Source: JAWXCE01 sp034440495
GTDB lineage: Bacteria > Pseudomonadota > Alphaproteobacteria > Rhizobiales > Rhodomicrobiaceae
DNA: 64,000 nucleotides
NCBI GenBank assembly: GCA_034440495.1
Contig: JAWXCE010000062.1
Coordinates: 1-64,000 of the forward strand
Direction: 5' to 3'
Notes under the pieces: model-generated
Seen by the model: only the letters and a program-made list of their open reading frames with translations
The model's database searches: none
What the model was told of the DNA's origin: nothing
Made by a program: the position numbers and the translations under genes
Part shown: piece by piece, positions 1 to 8,493 of the stretch
Layout: every line of letters starts with the position of its first letter
Position numbering within the stretch: position 1 is the stretch's first letter

Positions 1-471
1 CGCCGCGCGGCGTGCGAGCGGAGATGCGAAGACGCGTCCGCCGTGTCCGTTGGCTTTTACATTCGCGGCGACCTGCTCCGGCGCGTCCAAGCCGTGCGCT
101 GCGCCGACGGACATTGGCGCCGGCGTGGCGCTGTGCAGGCCTGCGCCCTCACCCGGGCGACCGGTTTCGGCGGCCTGCGGAGCTTTCGCAGACGCGGATT
201 TTGGAGCGGCGATTGCGCTCGCATCCTCGCCCTCCTCCAGGAGCACGGCGATGGGGGCGTTAACCGCCACGCCCTCCGTGCCTTCGGGCACCAGAATTTT
301 GCCGACAACCCCATCGTCGATGGCCTCGACCTCCATCGTCGCCTTGTCGGTCTCGATTTCGGCGAGCATCGTGCCAGACGTGACTTTGTCGCCCTCCTTG
401 ACCAGCCACTTGGCGAGTTTACCGGACTCCATAGTGGGTGAAAGCGCGGGCATGAGAATTTGGATGGGCAT
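1..471 (-). CDS. pdhC: pyruvate dehydrogenase E2 (dihydrolipoyl acetyltransferase), partial
   Basis: E2 of the pyruvate dehydrogenase complex passes the acetyl group made by E1 to CoA. The frame starts at ATG 471 and stays open to the window edge, giving 157 residues. Residues 1-80 are a lipoyl domain with ETDKATMEVE and the lipoyl-lysine at residue 43. A linker rich in Ala, Pro and Gly follows. The last visible residues (RVFASPLARR) open the peripheral subunit-binding domain. The acyltransferase domain lies outside the window. The gene starts 12 bases after the 484-903 gene ends and closes the visible pdhA-pdhB-pdhC run. Its lipoyl domain closely resembles the one fused to PdhB. Confidence 0.95.
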   Translation of the reverse strand, partial: MPIQILMPALSPTMESGKLAKWLVKEGDKVTSGTMLAEIETDKATMEVEAIDDGVVGKILVPEGTEGVAVNAPIAVLLEEGEDASAIAAPKSASAKAPQAAETGRPGEGAGLHSATPAPMSVGAAHGLDAPEQVAANVKANGHGGRVFASPLARRAA

Positions 472-483
472 GGCTTTGTCCTG

Positions 484-903
484 TCAGCGTTCGTCGCGCA
501 GCGTCCAGCGATAAAGGAACGTCAGATATCCAAGCACGATGTAAACCAGAACGCCAGTCGCCGTGGCGAGGCCGAGCCCAGAATAATACAGCATAGAGTC
601 CGAACCGGTTTCGAGGAAAAGCCGCCGCACGCGCTCGGCTGGTGCGACGGGTATATCCGCCGCCGCCCACTGCGTGATGAGCACTTCCACGACTTCCGTC
701 ACGCTGCCGACCACCGCGGCGAGGAACAGGAAGCTGATGGTGAGCAGGCCGAACACGGTAAGGCGCATGGCGAAGGGCGCGCGCCCGATGAAGAAATACA
801 GCGCGGCGATGTAGGCCGAGACGATAGTGAAGAATAGCGAGAAGATCCCAATGATCGTCTGCGCCGACTCAAACCGCGCCTGCATCAAATCGGATATAGC
901 CAT
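484..903 (-). CDS. small integral membrane protein between pdhB and pdhC
   Basis: A 139-residue protein of unknown function. It has about three hydrophobic segments (near residues 16-38, 46-68 and 103-130), so it is likely an inner-membrane protein. ATG 903 is one base beyond the end of the 905-1483 gene, and the stop lies 12 bases before pdhC. It is therefore almost certainly transcribed with the pdh genes. I do not recognise the family. Nothing in it suggests a role in the dehydrogenase complex itself, so the link may be only positional. Confidence 0.7.
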   Translation of the reverse strand: MAISDLMQARFESAQTIIGIFSLFFTIVSAYIAALYFFIGRAPFAMRLTVFGLLTISFLFLAAVVGSVTEVVEVLITQWAAADIPVAPAERVRRLFLETGSDSMLYYSGLGLATATGVLVYIVLGYLTFLYRWTLRDER

Positions 904-904
904 G

Positions 905-1483
905 CTAGTTTATTGCCTTAACTATATGCTCAAGACATTTATGAAAGTTACTTTCCTCGGATATGTTTGAGCGCGGTACAATAGGCAACTTGATGTCAAT
1001 GCCACTGGCATGCCGGTTGTAATTTACAAAAAGACTTTTGTTTTCAAGGACTTCAAGAAATAGCAAACTTGTATCCGTTTTGTATACACTGCATGAAGCT
1101 GCCGGATCCTCACATTGCAAATTCATTAATGGTTTATAGTTTTCGCTGCCAGCAGTTATATTGGCGCTGCCGATCCTGACTGATTTTGTGGTAAGCGGTT
1201 GGTAATTGGCTATGTCAACGGCGAAAACTTTTAGCATTACTCCGACATAAGATTCATTTCCAAGCCAACTAACGGAACCGGTAACGCCAACTAAACCGCC
1301 GTTTTTATAAATAAAGTCCTGATACACCATCGAAAACTTAATGCTGCAAACTTTGGGTTCTCCGCCTGACGTGACAACATCGTAATAAACGTCGCTTTGA
1401 GCAGGTTTCACTGGTTCCGAGTTAACAGTTTGCCAACCAAAAAGGATGACTAAAGCCAAAGTCGCGGCTGTCCTAGGAAACAT
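905..1483 (-). CDS. AT-rich secreted protein of unknown function in the pdh operon
   Basis: A 192-residue protein with a probable signal peptide (MFPRTAATLALVILFGWQ, cut near residues 21-23), so it is likely periplasmic. There are cysteines near residues 46, 123, 130 and 183 that could form disulfides. No family is recognised. By eye, sample lines here are about 30-50% GC, against about 60-80% in the flanking pdh genes, which suggests recent acquisition. It starts 5 bases after the pdhB stop and ends 1 base before the next gene, so it shares the pdh transcript. Confidence 0.65.
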   Translation of the reverse strand: MFPRTAATLALVILFGWQTVNSEPVKPAQSDVYYDVVTSGGEPKVCSIKFSMVYQDFIYKNGGLVGVTGSVSWLGNESYVGVMLKVFAVDIANYQPLTTKSVRIGSANITAGSENYKPLMNLQCEDPAASCSVYKTDTSLLFLEVLENKSLFVNYNRHASGIDIKLPIVPRSNISEESNFHKCLEHIVKAIN

Positions 1484-1488
1484 CGAAT

Positions 1489-2892
1489 TTACCTGTAAAG
1501 TACGGATTTAGCGGCGGCCACAACCTGGGCGGCGCTGGGCAATGCGAGCTTTTCGAGGTTGGCGGCGTAAGGCATGGGCACATCGGCGCCCGTCACCTTG
1601 GTGGGGGGCGCGTCGAGGTAATCAAACGCCTGCAGCGCGACCGCCGAGCAAATCTCGGAGCCGATCGAGCACACCGGCCAGGCTTCCTCCACCGTCACGA
1701 TGCGGTTGGTTTTCTTCACCGATGCGATGATGGTTTCCATGTCGAGCGGACGCAGCGTGCGCAGGTCGATCACCTCCGCGTCGATGCCCTCGGCCTCAAG
1801 CTGCTTGGCCGCCTCTAGCGCATAAATCATGCCGCGTGCGAACGAGACGATGGTTACGTCGCGGCCGACGCGGGCGATGCGCGCGCGGCCGATGGGCAGC
1901 GTCCAGTCCGCGTCGTCCGGCACGTCGCCGATCACGCCGTAAAGCATCTCGTTTTCAAGGAACACGATGGGGTTTGGGTCGCGGATCGCGGCTTTCAGCA
2001 GCCCCTTGGCGTCGGCCGCGTTCGATGGCGCGATCACCTTCAGACCCGGGCAATGGGCGTACCACGCCGAATAGCACTGACTGTGCTGCGCCGCCACCCG
2101 CGCCGCCGCGCCATTCGGCCCGCGAAACACGATAGGGCAACGCATCTGCCCGCCTGACATATACAACGTCTTGGCGGCGGAGTTGACGATGTGGTCGATG
2201 GCCTGCATGGCGAAGTTCCACGTCATGAACTCCACGATGGGCTTCAGGCCCGCCATCGCCGCGCCGACGCCCAGGCCCGCAAAGCCGTATTCCGTGATCG
2301 GCGTATCGACCACGCGCCGCTCGCCGAATTCGGCCAGCAGCCCTTGCGTGATCTTATAGGCGCCCTGATATTCCGCGACTTCCTCACCCATGACGAACAC
2401 GTCGCCGTCGCGGCGCATCTCCTCCGCCATGGCGTCGCGCAACGCCTCGCGCATCGTTGTCGGGACCATTTTAGCTCCAGCGGGGATTTCAGGCTTTGCT
2501 GTCGCTGGCTCAGCCTCGGACGTTTCTTTGGCGCGCCACGGCCAAGGCACGCTATCGCCGCCCGATGGAGTGATCTCAGGTGCTTTGGCCGCTTGCGGCG
2601 CGGTTGTGGAGGTCGCCGCGTGGCCGTTCGTCAGCGCGCTGGCGTCCTCGCCCTCCGACAAAATCAATGCAATCGGAGTGTTTACCTTCACGCCCTCGGT
2701 GCCGGCCTCGATCAGGATGCGCCCGAGCACGCCCTCGTCGACCGCCTCCACCTCCATCGTCGCCTTATCCGTCTCGATCTCCGCGATCGGATCGCCCGAT
2801 GCGATCGTGTCGCCCTCGGCCTTGAGCCACTTCGACAGCTTGCCTTCTTCCATTGTTGGCGACAGGGCGGGCATCAGAACTTGAACGGGCAT
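1489..2892 (-). CDS. pdhB: pyruvate dehydrogenase E1 beta subunit with N-terminal lipoyl domain
   Basis: E1 beta, with PdhA, decarboxylates pyruvate using thiamine diphosphate. Residues 1-80 are a lipoyl domain (ETDKATMEVE, lysine 43). An Ala/Pro-rich linker runs to about residue 140. The rest is the transketolase-like beta subunit, with MGEEVAEYQGAYKIT, DTPITEYGFAGLGVGAA and the C-terminal domain with EEAWPVCSIGSEI. The total of 467 residues fits the alphaproteobacterial fused form rather than the bare beta subunit of about 330. It lies between pdhA and pdhC, separated from pdhA by an unrelated membrane-protein gene. Confidence 0.96.
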   Translation of the reverse strand: MPVQVLMPALSPTMEEGKLSKWLKAEGDTIASGDPIAEIETDKATMEVEAVDEGVLGRILIEAGTEGVKVNTPIALILSEGEDASALTNGHAATSTTAPQAAKAPEITPSGGDSVPWPWRAKETSEAEPATAKPEIPAGAKMVPTTMREALRDAMAEEMRRDGDVFVMGEEVAEYQGAYKITQGLLAEFGERRVVDTPITEYGFAGLGVGAAMAGLKPIVEFMTWNFAMQAIDHIVNSAAKTLYMSGGQMRCPIVFRGPNGAAARVAAQHSQCYSAWYAHCPGLKVIAPSNAADAKGLLKAAIRDPNPIVFLENEMLYGVIGDVPDDADWTLPIGRARIARVGRDVTIVSFARGMIYALEAAKQLEAEGIDAEVIDLRTLRPLDMETIIASVKKTNRIVTVEEAWPVCSIGSEICSAVALQAFDYLDAPPTKVTGADVPMPYAANLEKLALPSAAQVVAAAKSVLYR

Positions 2893-3049
2893 TGGAAGCC
2901 TTTTTCTCGCCGCGAGGATGGACGGCGTCTTTCGTCGATATCACCGGCGCTTTCCATCGTCTGTGGATGGCTGAAACGCGGTTCGCTATCTTTGCGACTT
3001 TGCCCGTTTTAGCACAATGCGGCAAGCCGTTTAGCGCCCACGCCACCCG

Positions 3050-3733
3050 TTATGGAACGGCAATTTTATACCCGGCGAGCTTCATGGCGCGCTGGAAAAC
3101 ATAAGCGACGAACGCGCCGATTACGATGACGGAAAAGAACAGCCGGAAGATGACGAGGAAAGCGCCGAACACCCATTTTTCGCGCCCGTCGATGGTGAGC
3201 GGCGACAGGTTGATGTCAAAGATTTCCATGGCGTCGAAAAACACGCCCTTCAGCGCCTGATCAACGATGAACACGAACACCGAGCGGAAATCGACCGCGC
3301 CCTTGAGCGGATTGTAGACGCCGTCGGAGGCCAGCGCATAGAGCAAGGCGCTCACCGCAAAGCACAGGAAGATGACGCCGAAAACGAGCGCCAGCGCGGC
3401 TATGATCGTCGAGCGCATTTTCTCGCGCCTGCTTGCCACCATGAGAGCGATGCTGGACAGCAGGTTGCCGTAATAGAGGTTGCTCTCCTTGCGCTGCACG
3501 CGCCACAACGCGCGGCCGATAAACAGCAGCGAGCCGATGAGCACGAGATATTTGGGCGCATCGATGAGCGTCAGCCCGCCGCCCTGCCCGGCCAGCAAAA
3601 GCGCGCAGGACGCCGCCAGCAGCAACAGCGCGACCACGAGATACCGCAGCCAGAGCGGATAGGCGTTGATCTCTAACCGGCGCTCGATGCCGGAAATGCT
3701 GCTGAGATTGTAAGCTCGAACGGGTTTCGCCAC
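3050..3733 (-). CDS. integral membrane protein between pdhA and pdhB
   Basis: A 227-residue protein with four to five hydrophobic segments, near residues 28-47, 52-70, 105-130 and 190-215, so an inner-membrane protein. It starts with GTG at 3733. No family is recognised. It sits 120 bases after pdhA and about 157 bases before pdhB on the same strand. It is one of three unrelated genes that separate the pdh subunit genes in this genome. Confidence 0.7.
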   Translation of the reverse strand: MAKPVRAYNLSSISGIERRLEINAYPLWLRYLVVALLLLAASCALLLAGQGGGLTLIDAPKYLVLIGSLLFIGRALWRVQRKESNLYYGNLLSSIALMVASRREKMRSTIIAALALVFGVIFLCFAVSALLYALASDGVYNPLKGAVDFRSVFVFIVDQALKGVFFDAMEIFDINLSPLTIDGREKWVFGAFLVIFRLFFSVIVIGAFVAYVFQRAMKLAGYKIAVP

Positions 3734-3853
3734 GCTGCGCCCCTTTATGTTGATCTTATCTTGGACGGAAAAGGCAACGCGCGAGAGGCGATTAGGTGGC
3801 GTGCGCTTGTTTGCGAATAAGCCTTCGCATCCCGAAGCTCGGATCGTCCACGC

Positions 3854-4894
3854 TCAAACAGTCACGTCCGTCCAAAGCTCCCCCACATCCGGCTCGGGGT
3901 CGGTCTGCGCAAACTCAGCCGCCTCGTTCACAACGGCGCGGATTTCCTTGTCCATGATTTTTAAATCGTCCTCGCCCGCAAAGCCCAACTCGATGATGCG
4001 CAGACGCGCCTGCTCGATCGGGTCGTGCTCGGCGCGCATTTTCTCGACCTCCTCCTTGCTCCGGTATTTCGCAGGGTCGGACATGGAGTGGCCACGATAG
4101 CGGTAGGTGAGCATTTCGAGGATGTACGGCCCGTTGCCTTCGCGCGCCCACGCGACCGCCTTGTCGCCCGCCGCCTTCACCGCGCGCACGTCCATGCCGT
4201 CAACCTGCTCGCCGGGGATGTCGAAGCTCGCGCCCCGCTTGGATAAATCTGTCGTGGCCGAAACACGGTCGATGCGCGTGCCCATGCCGTATTTGTTATT
4301 TTCGACGATGTAAACAACCGGCAGCCGCCACAGCTCGGCCATGTTGAAGGCCTCGTAGACCTGGCCCTGATTGGCCGCGCCATCGCCGTAATAGCTTAGG
4401 CACACCTTGCCGTCGCCACGATATTTGTTAGCGAACGCCAGCCCGGTGCCGAGCGGCACTTGGCCGCCAACAATGCCGTGGCCGCCGAAGAAACCCTTCT
4501 CGACGCTAAACATGTGCATGGAGCCGCCCTTGCCGCGGCTATAGCCGCCTGCGCGCCCGGTCAGCTCCGCCATGACGCCCTTCGCATCCATGCCGCAGGC
4601 GAGCATATGGCCATGGTCGCGATATCCGGTGATGACCTGATCGCCGTCGCGAATCGCCATCTGCATGCCGACGACGACCGCCTCCTGCCCGATATAGAGA
4701 TGGCAAAAGCCGCCAATGAAGCCCATGCCGTAAAGCTGGCCTGCTTTTTCCTCGAACCGGCGGATGAGAAGCATCTCACGATAGGCGTGCAGTTCCTCCG
4801 CTTTTGTGAACGTGGCTGGCGTAGGCGCCTCATCCGGATGCCGGTCAATGTGCGCTATAGCGCTGCTCACGGCCTTCGCTCTAATGCTAGCCAT
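3854..4894 (-). CDS. pdhA: pyruvate dehydrogenase E1 alpha subunit
   Basis: The E1 alpha subunit binds thiamine diphosphate and, with PdhB, makes the hydroxyethyl intermediate that is passed to lipoyl-E2. At 346 residues it has the normal length. The ThDP motif is visible as GDGAANQGQVYEAFNMA followed by ENNKYGMGT. The loop YRYRGHSMSDPAKYR, which covers the active-site channel, is intact. ATG 4894 gives the normal alphaproteobacterial N-terminus, with the conserved core starting at AYREMLLIRRFEEK. It is the first pdh gene of the run and follows the FtsB-like gene, a classical alphaproteobacterial order. Confidence 0.97.
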   Translation of the reverse strand: MASIRAKAVSSAIAHIDRHPDEAPTPATFTKAEELHAYREMLLIRRFEEKAGQLYGMGFIGGFCHLYIGQEAVVVGMQMAIRDGDQVITGYRDHGHMLACGMDAKGVMAELTGRAGGYSRGKGGSMHMFSVEKGFFGGHGIVGGQVPLGTGLAFANKYRGDGKVCLSYYGDGAANQGQVYEAFNMAELWRLPVVYIVENNKYGMGTRIDRVSATTDLSKRGASFDIPGEQVDGMDVRAVKAAGDKAVAWAREGNGPYILEMLTYRYRGHSMSDPAKYRSKEEVEKMRAEHDPIEQARLRIIELGFAGEDDLKIMDKEIRAVVNEAAEFAQTDPEPDVGELWTDVTV

Positions 4895-5011
4895 TTTAGC
4901 CCCTCTTAAGCTTTCGTTAAATCGAGCTTAAATCAAGACCCGCCGCCGCGCCACGATTTCCGTCGTGAAAGCCCGCATGTTCCCGTGATTAGCTTCAAAG
5001 ATTTAACGCGG

Positions 5012-5320
5012 CTAAGGCGCGTTGCGTTTCGTGTCGAGCATAATGATGTCTGCGGGGTGCGAGAAGTTGAGAATGACGCGCGCCTGCTCCTCGATCAGAT
5101 CGCGGTCGCCAGCGGGCCCATCGGTCATCGCAGCCGCGCGCCGCTCCAGGCCCTCGCGCTCGGCCTTGATGAGCTTGAGTTCGGCCTCCAGCGATTTTAC
5201 GCGCGCCTCAACCCCCATGCGGGCTTCAAGCCCGTGCCGTCCGTTAACGGCGTGATATGTGAAATACCCGCAAAGCCCGAGATTGACCGCGAGCAATAAA
5301 ATCAGTTTCTTCCGGATCAC
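5012..5320 (-). CDS. FtsB/DivIC-family septum formation initiator
   Basis: A 102-residue bitopic cell-division protein. It has one N-terminal membrane segment (about residues 5-20) and then a charged stretch suited to a coiled coil (about residues 35-62, VKSLEAELKLIKAEREGLE). This is the FtsB/DivIC plan, in which the protein joins FtsL and FtsQ at the septum. The start is GTG at 5320. Its place between eno and pdhA is typical of alphaproteobacteria and supports the call. Sequence conservation is low in this family, so the gene symbol is left open. Confidence 0.85.
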   Translation of the reverse strand: MIRKKLILLLAVNLGLCGYFTYHAVNGRHGLEARMGVEARVKSLEAELKLIKAEREGLERRAAAMTDGPAGDRDLIEEQARVILNFSHPADIIMLDTKRNAP

Positions 5321-5467
5321 GTTTGCCGCTCCGATGAATGGTTGCGGCAGTAAACAGCGACGCCTGTAAATTTAAAGTAAACCAACCGCACTGCTTTAGT
5401 GAAATCAGAGCAGATATTAGACAGGAGTGCGAACGGCCTGTTCGGGGCAAACCGTTCGCGACTCTGG

Positions 5468-5722
5468 TCAGTTACCCGACTTGCCAGCTTGTGCGAAATA
5501 ATCCTTGGCGGCGTTCATGTCGCCTTTCATACACGCATCATAGCCTTGCAAGGCGAAACGGGTGCGATTGACCATGATAGCATCGCTCAGAGAACTGCTT
5601 TTTGACGCCTCCGCCATCATGGCGTCAACGCGGACGCGGAATTCTTTCTGGCAATCCATTGCGAATGATGGCGTGGCGGATAAACAAACGAGCAGAGCAG
5701 CGACGGCAGAAAACTTGCGCAT
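5468..5722 (-). CDS. small secreted protein of unknown function
   Basis: An 84-residue protein starting at ATG 5722, which gives a clean signal peptide (MRKFSAVAALLVCLSATPSFA). An upstream in-frame ATG at 5755 would add 11 residues and spoil it. The mature part of about 63 residues has two cysteines that could form one disulfide (DCQKEF near its start and YDACMKGD near its end). It is likely periplasmic. No family is recognised. It stands alone between the FtsB-like gene and eno. Confidence 0.65.
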   Translation of the reverse strand: MRKFSAVAALLVCLSATPSFAMDCQKEFRVRVDAMMAEASKSSSLSDAIMVNRTRFALQGYDACMKGDMNAAKDYFAQAGKSGN

Positions 5723-5850
5723 TTTTCTTCTCTTTGGGTTGTTGTTAACAATCACAACCCACGAAATAAGCGCGCGTGATTATCGAGGCCAAGACTTGCT
5801 TGCTATGGCCGGATAGCGTGACGCTATGACAGCCTACTCTTTCGCCGTAT

Positions 5851-7134
5851 TTAAACTTGCGGCGATGCTGAAAAGGCGCCGTCGCCGTAAATCGCGAGGT
5901 CGTCCAGCTCCTCTTCAATGCGCAGGAGCTGGTTGTATTTGGCGGTGCGGTCGGCGCGGGCGAGGCTGCCGGTTTTGATCTGGCCGCAGTTGAGCGCGAC
6001 GGCGAGGTCGGCGATGGTCGCGTCCTCAGTCTCGCCCGAGCGGTGCGACATCACGGTTTTGTAGCCTGCACGGTGCGCGATCTCGACCGCCTCGATAGTC
6101 TCGGTCAATGTGCCGATCTGGTTCACCTTCACCAGCAGCGCGTTGGCGAGGCCCTTGTTTATGCCCTCGCGCAGCCGCTTCGGGTTGGTGACGAACAGGT
6201 CGTCGCCGACAAGCTGGCATTTCTTGCCAAGTTCACCGGTCAGCAGCTTCCAACCGTCCCAATCGTCCTCGCCCATGCCGTCCTCGATGGAGACGATGGG
6301 GTAGCGGGCCGCAAGATCGGCGAGGTAGGCCACCATGCCGCCAGCGTCGAAGCTTTTCTTCTCGCCGTGCAACTCGTAGCGGCCGTCCTTGTAGAACTCG
6401 GTCGATGCGGCGTCGAGCGCGAGAAACACATCCTGCCCGGGCTTGTATCCGGCTTTTTCAATAGCGTTCATGATGAAGCCAAGCGCGGCGTCGGCGCTGG
6501 CGAGGTTCGGCGCGAAGCCGCCCTCGTCGCCCACGTTGGTGTTATGTCCGCCGTCCTTCAGCAGCTTTTTCAGCGTGTGAAAAATCTCCGCGCCCGCCCG
6601 CAGCGCCTCCATGAACGAAGGCAGGCCCGACGGCACGATCATGAATTCCTGGATGTCGATTGGATTGTCGGCGTGTGCGCCGCCATTGATAATATTCATC
6701 AGCGGTACGGGCAGCACCTTGGCCGATACGCCGCCCACATAACGGTAAAGCGGCAGGTTGGTTGCGTCCGCCGCAGCCTTCGCGCAGGCGAGCGAGACCC
6801 CGAGAATGGCGTTGGCACCGAGCCGCTTCTTGTTCGGCGTGCCGTCGAGCATGATGAGCGTGTGGTCGATGCGGCCCTGGTCTTCCGCATCCATACCCTG
6901 GAGCGAGTCGAAAATCTCGCCGTTCACCGCGTCCACAGCGGCGAGCACGCCACGGCCCATGAAGCGGGCGGCGCCGTCGCGCAGCTCGTGCGCCTCGTGC
7001 GCGCCGGTCGATGCGCCCGATGGCACGGCGGCGCGGCCCATGGAGCCATCCTCCAGCACCACATCCACCTCAACGGTCGGGTTGCCGCGGCTATCAAGAA
7101 TTTCACGGCCGATAATGTCGGAAATGGCGGTCAT
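5851..7134 (-). CDS. eno: enolase
   Basis: Enolase converts 2-phosphoglycerate to phosphoenolpyruvate in glycolysis. The protein is 427 residues, full length. The N-terminus ILDSRGNPTVEVDV and the substrate loop SGASTGAHEAHELRD are intact. So are the metal ligands in LALDAAST, SIEDGMGEDDWDGW and LVGDDLFVTNP, and the signature MSHRSGETEDATIADLAV. The start at ATG 7134 matches the family. It is divergent from queC and upstream of the FtsB-like and pdh genes on the same strand. Confidence 0.98.
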   Translation of the reverse strand: MTAISDIIGREILDSRGNPTVEVDVVLEDGSMGRAAVPSGASTGAHEAHELRDGAARFMGRGVLAAVDAVNGEIFDSLQGMDAEDQGRIDHTLIMLDGTPNKKRLGANAILGVSLACAKAAADATNLPLYRYVGGVSAKVLPVPLMNIINGGAHADNPIDIQEFMIVPSGLPSFMEALRAGAEIFHTLKKLLKDGGHNTNVGDEGGFAPNLASADAALGFIMNAIEKAGYKPGQDVFLALDAASTEFYKDGRYELHGEKKSFDAGGMVAYLADLAARYPIVSIEDGMGEDDWDGWKLLTGELGKKCQLVGDDLFVTNPKRLREGINKGLANALLVKVNQIGTLTETIEAVEIAHRAGYKTVMSHRSGETEDATIADLAVALNCGQIKTGSLARADRTAKYNQLLRIEEELDDLAIYGDGAFSASPQV

Positions 7135-7231
7135 AAATTGCGCTCCCTATGTGGTCGTCATTTTGCATGATATGTATCCGTTTCGGAAGACGCGCGAAAG
7201 ACGTTTTGCTTCAAGGCCGGGTTTTAGAAAC

Positions 7232-7954
7232 ATGAAACCGATTGACGATGCGGCGCTCGTGCTGTTCTCCGGCGGCCAGGATTCGACCGTATGCCTTGCG
7301 TGGGCGCTGACGCGATATGCGCGGGTGGAGACGGTCGGGTTTTCCTACGGCCAGCGGCATGGCGTCGAACTGGAGTGCCGCGCGGATATATTGCGGCGGC
7401 TGCCTGTGGAGTTTCCGCAATGGGCGGGGCGGCTGGGGGAGGATCACCTCATCGACATCGCCGCGCTGGGCGCCATCAGCGACACCGCGCTCACCCGTGA
7501 CGCGGAGATCACCTTCGGCGCGAATGGCCTGCCGACCACATTTGTGCCCGGCCGCAATATCCTGTTCCTGACCTTCGCGGCGGCGCTCGGCTACCGGCGC
7601 GGCATCCTGCGGCTCGTCGGAGGCATGTGCGAGACGGATTATTCCGGCTATCCGGATTGCCGCAACGAGACCCTGCGCTCGCTGGAGGAAACGCTGCGGC
7701 TGGCGACCGAGGCGCGCTTTCAACTGGAGTTGCCGCTCATGTGGCGCTCGAAAGCGGATACCTGGGCGTTGGCGGACGCGCTCGGCGGCGCGGCGCTTGT
7801 CGATCTCGTCGTGGAGGCGACCCACACCTGCTACCACGGCGACCGGACCCGTCGCCACGACTGGGGCTACGGCTGCAGCCAATGCCCCGCCTGCACCTTG
7901 CGCGCGGCGGGCTGGAAGGAGTGGCGCGAGCAAAGCTCGACGAGGTCTGGCTAG
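7232..7954 (+). CDS. queC: 7-cyano-7-deazaguanine synthase
   Basis: QueC makes preQ0 from 7-carboxy-7-deazaguanine, ammonia and ATP in queuosine synthesis. It has 240 residues from ATG 7232. The PP-loop is FSGGQDSTVCLAWAL near the N-terminus. The C-terminal zinc site is visible as CSQCPACTLRAAGW, with a further cysteine upstream in ATHTCYHGD. The reading frame is open far upstream, but that part is antisense to eno; ATG 7232 puts the PP-loop at the normal place. Its stop overlaps the convergent DUF779 stop in the palindrome CTAG. Confidence 0.96.
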   Translation: MKPIDDAALVLFSGGQDSTVCLAWALTRYARVETVGFSYGQRHGVELECRADILRRLPVEFPQWAGRLGEDHLIDIAALGAISDTALTRDAEITFGANGLPTTFVPGRNILFLTFAAALGYRRGILRLVGGMCETDYSGYPDCRNETLRSLEETLRLATEARFQLELPLMWRSKADTWALADALGGAALVDLVVEATHTCYHGDRTRRHDWGYGCSQCPACTLRAAGWKEWREQSSTRSG

Positions 7955-8328
7955 GCCCCGTAAACGAGGGGCTGGCTGTCGAGCGCTTCTGCCTCAGCGT
8001 CGTCAAAGAGGCGGCTGCGGGTCAGGAAGCGCACGCCCTCGGGGGCTTCGAGTGAGAAGCCGGAGCCGCGCCCCGGCACCACGTCGATAATGAGCTGCGT
8101 GTGCTTCCAGTAGTCGAATTGCGCGGCGCCCATGTAGAACGGGAAGCCGCCGATCTCGCCCATATGCACGTCCTGCTGCCCGACTTTGAAATCGCCCGCC
8201 GGGTAGCACATGGGCGACGAGCCGTCGCAGCACCCGCCGGATTGATGGAACATCAGCGGGCCATGCATCGCCTTGATTTTATCGATGAGCGCCAAAGCCG
8301 CATCCGTCGCCGTGACCCGTTCAACCAT
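7951..8328 (-). CDS. DUF779 family protein
   Basis: A 125-residue protein from ATG 8328, whose first residues (MVERVTATDAALALIDKI) match the family start. The upstream in-frame ATG at 8388 would add 20 unconserved residues. The conserved Cys motif GGCCDGSSPMC and the segment DVHMGEIGGFPFYMG mark it as DUF779. In many bacteria this gene neighbours an AldB/ExaC-type aldehyde dehydrogenase; here such an enzyme lies about 24 kb away. The biochemical role is not known. It sits on the opposite strand between queC and queE and splits the queuosine genes. Confidence 0.88.
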   Translation of the reverse strand: MVERVTATDAALALIDKIKAMHGPLMFHQSGGCCDGSSPMCYPAGDFKVGQQDVHMGEIGGFPFYMGAAQFDYWKHTQLIIDVVPGRGSGFSLEAPEGVRFLTRSRLFDDAEAEALDSQPLVYGA

Positions 8329-8493
8329 GTTCGCTTCCGTACCCGTTTGCCGCCATACCCTGGATCGCTCCGGATATTTCTTGCCCAATTTTAACGCACA
8401 TTCGCTAAAACGCCAACCTTTGACGCAGCGCTAAACGATAACGTGCGGTTTGGCGCGATTGATGAACGGCGCAAGCGTGTTAGAAGCTCAAAC

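Noticed and set aside
6758..7231. A long open frame before queC
   Set aside because: It is antisense to eno and only extends the queC frame by chance; ATG 7232 gives the normal QueC.
7135..7231. A preQ1 riboswitch before queC
   Set aside because: No C-rich loop and A-rich tail of the preQ1 type could be found.
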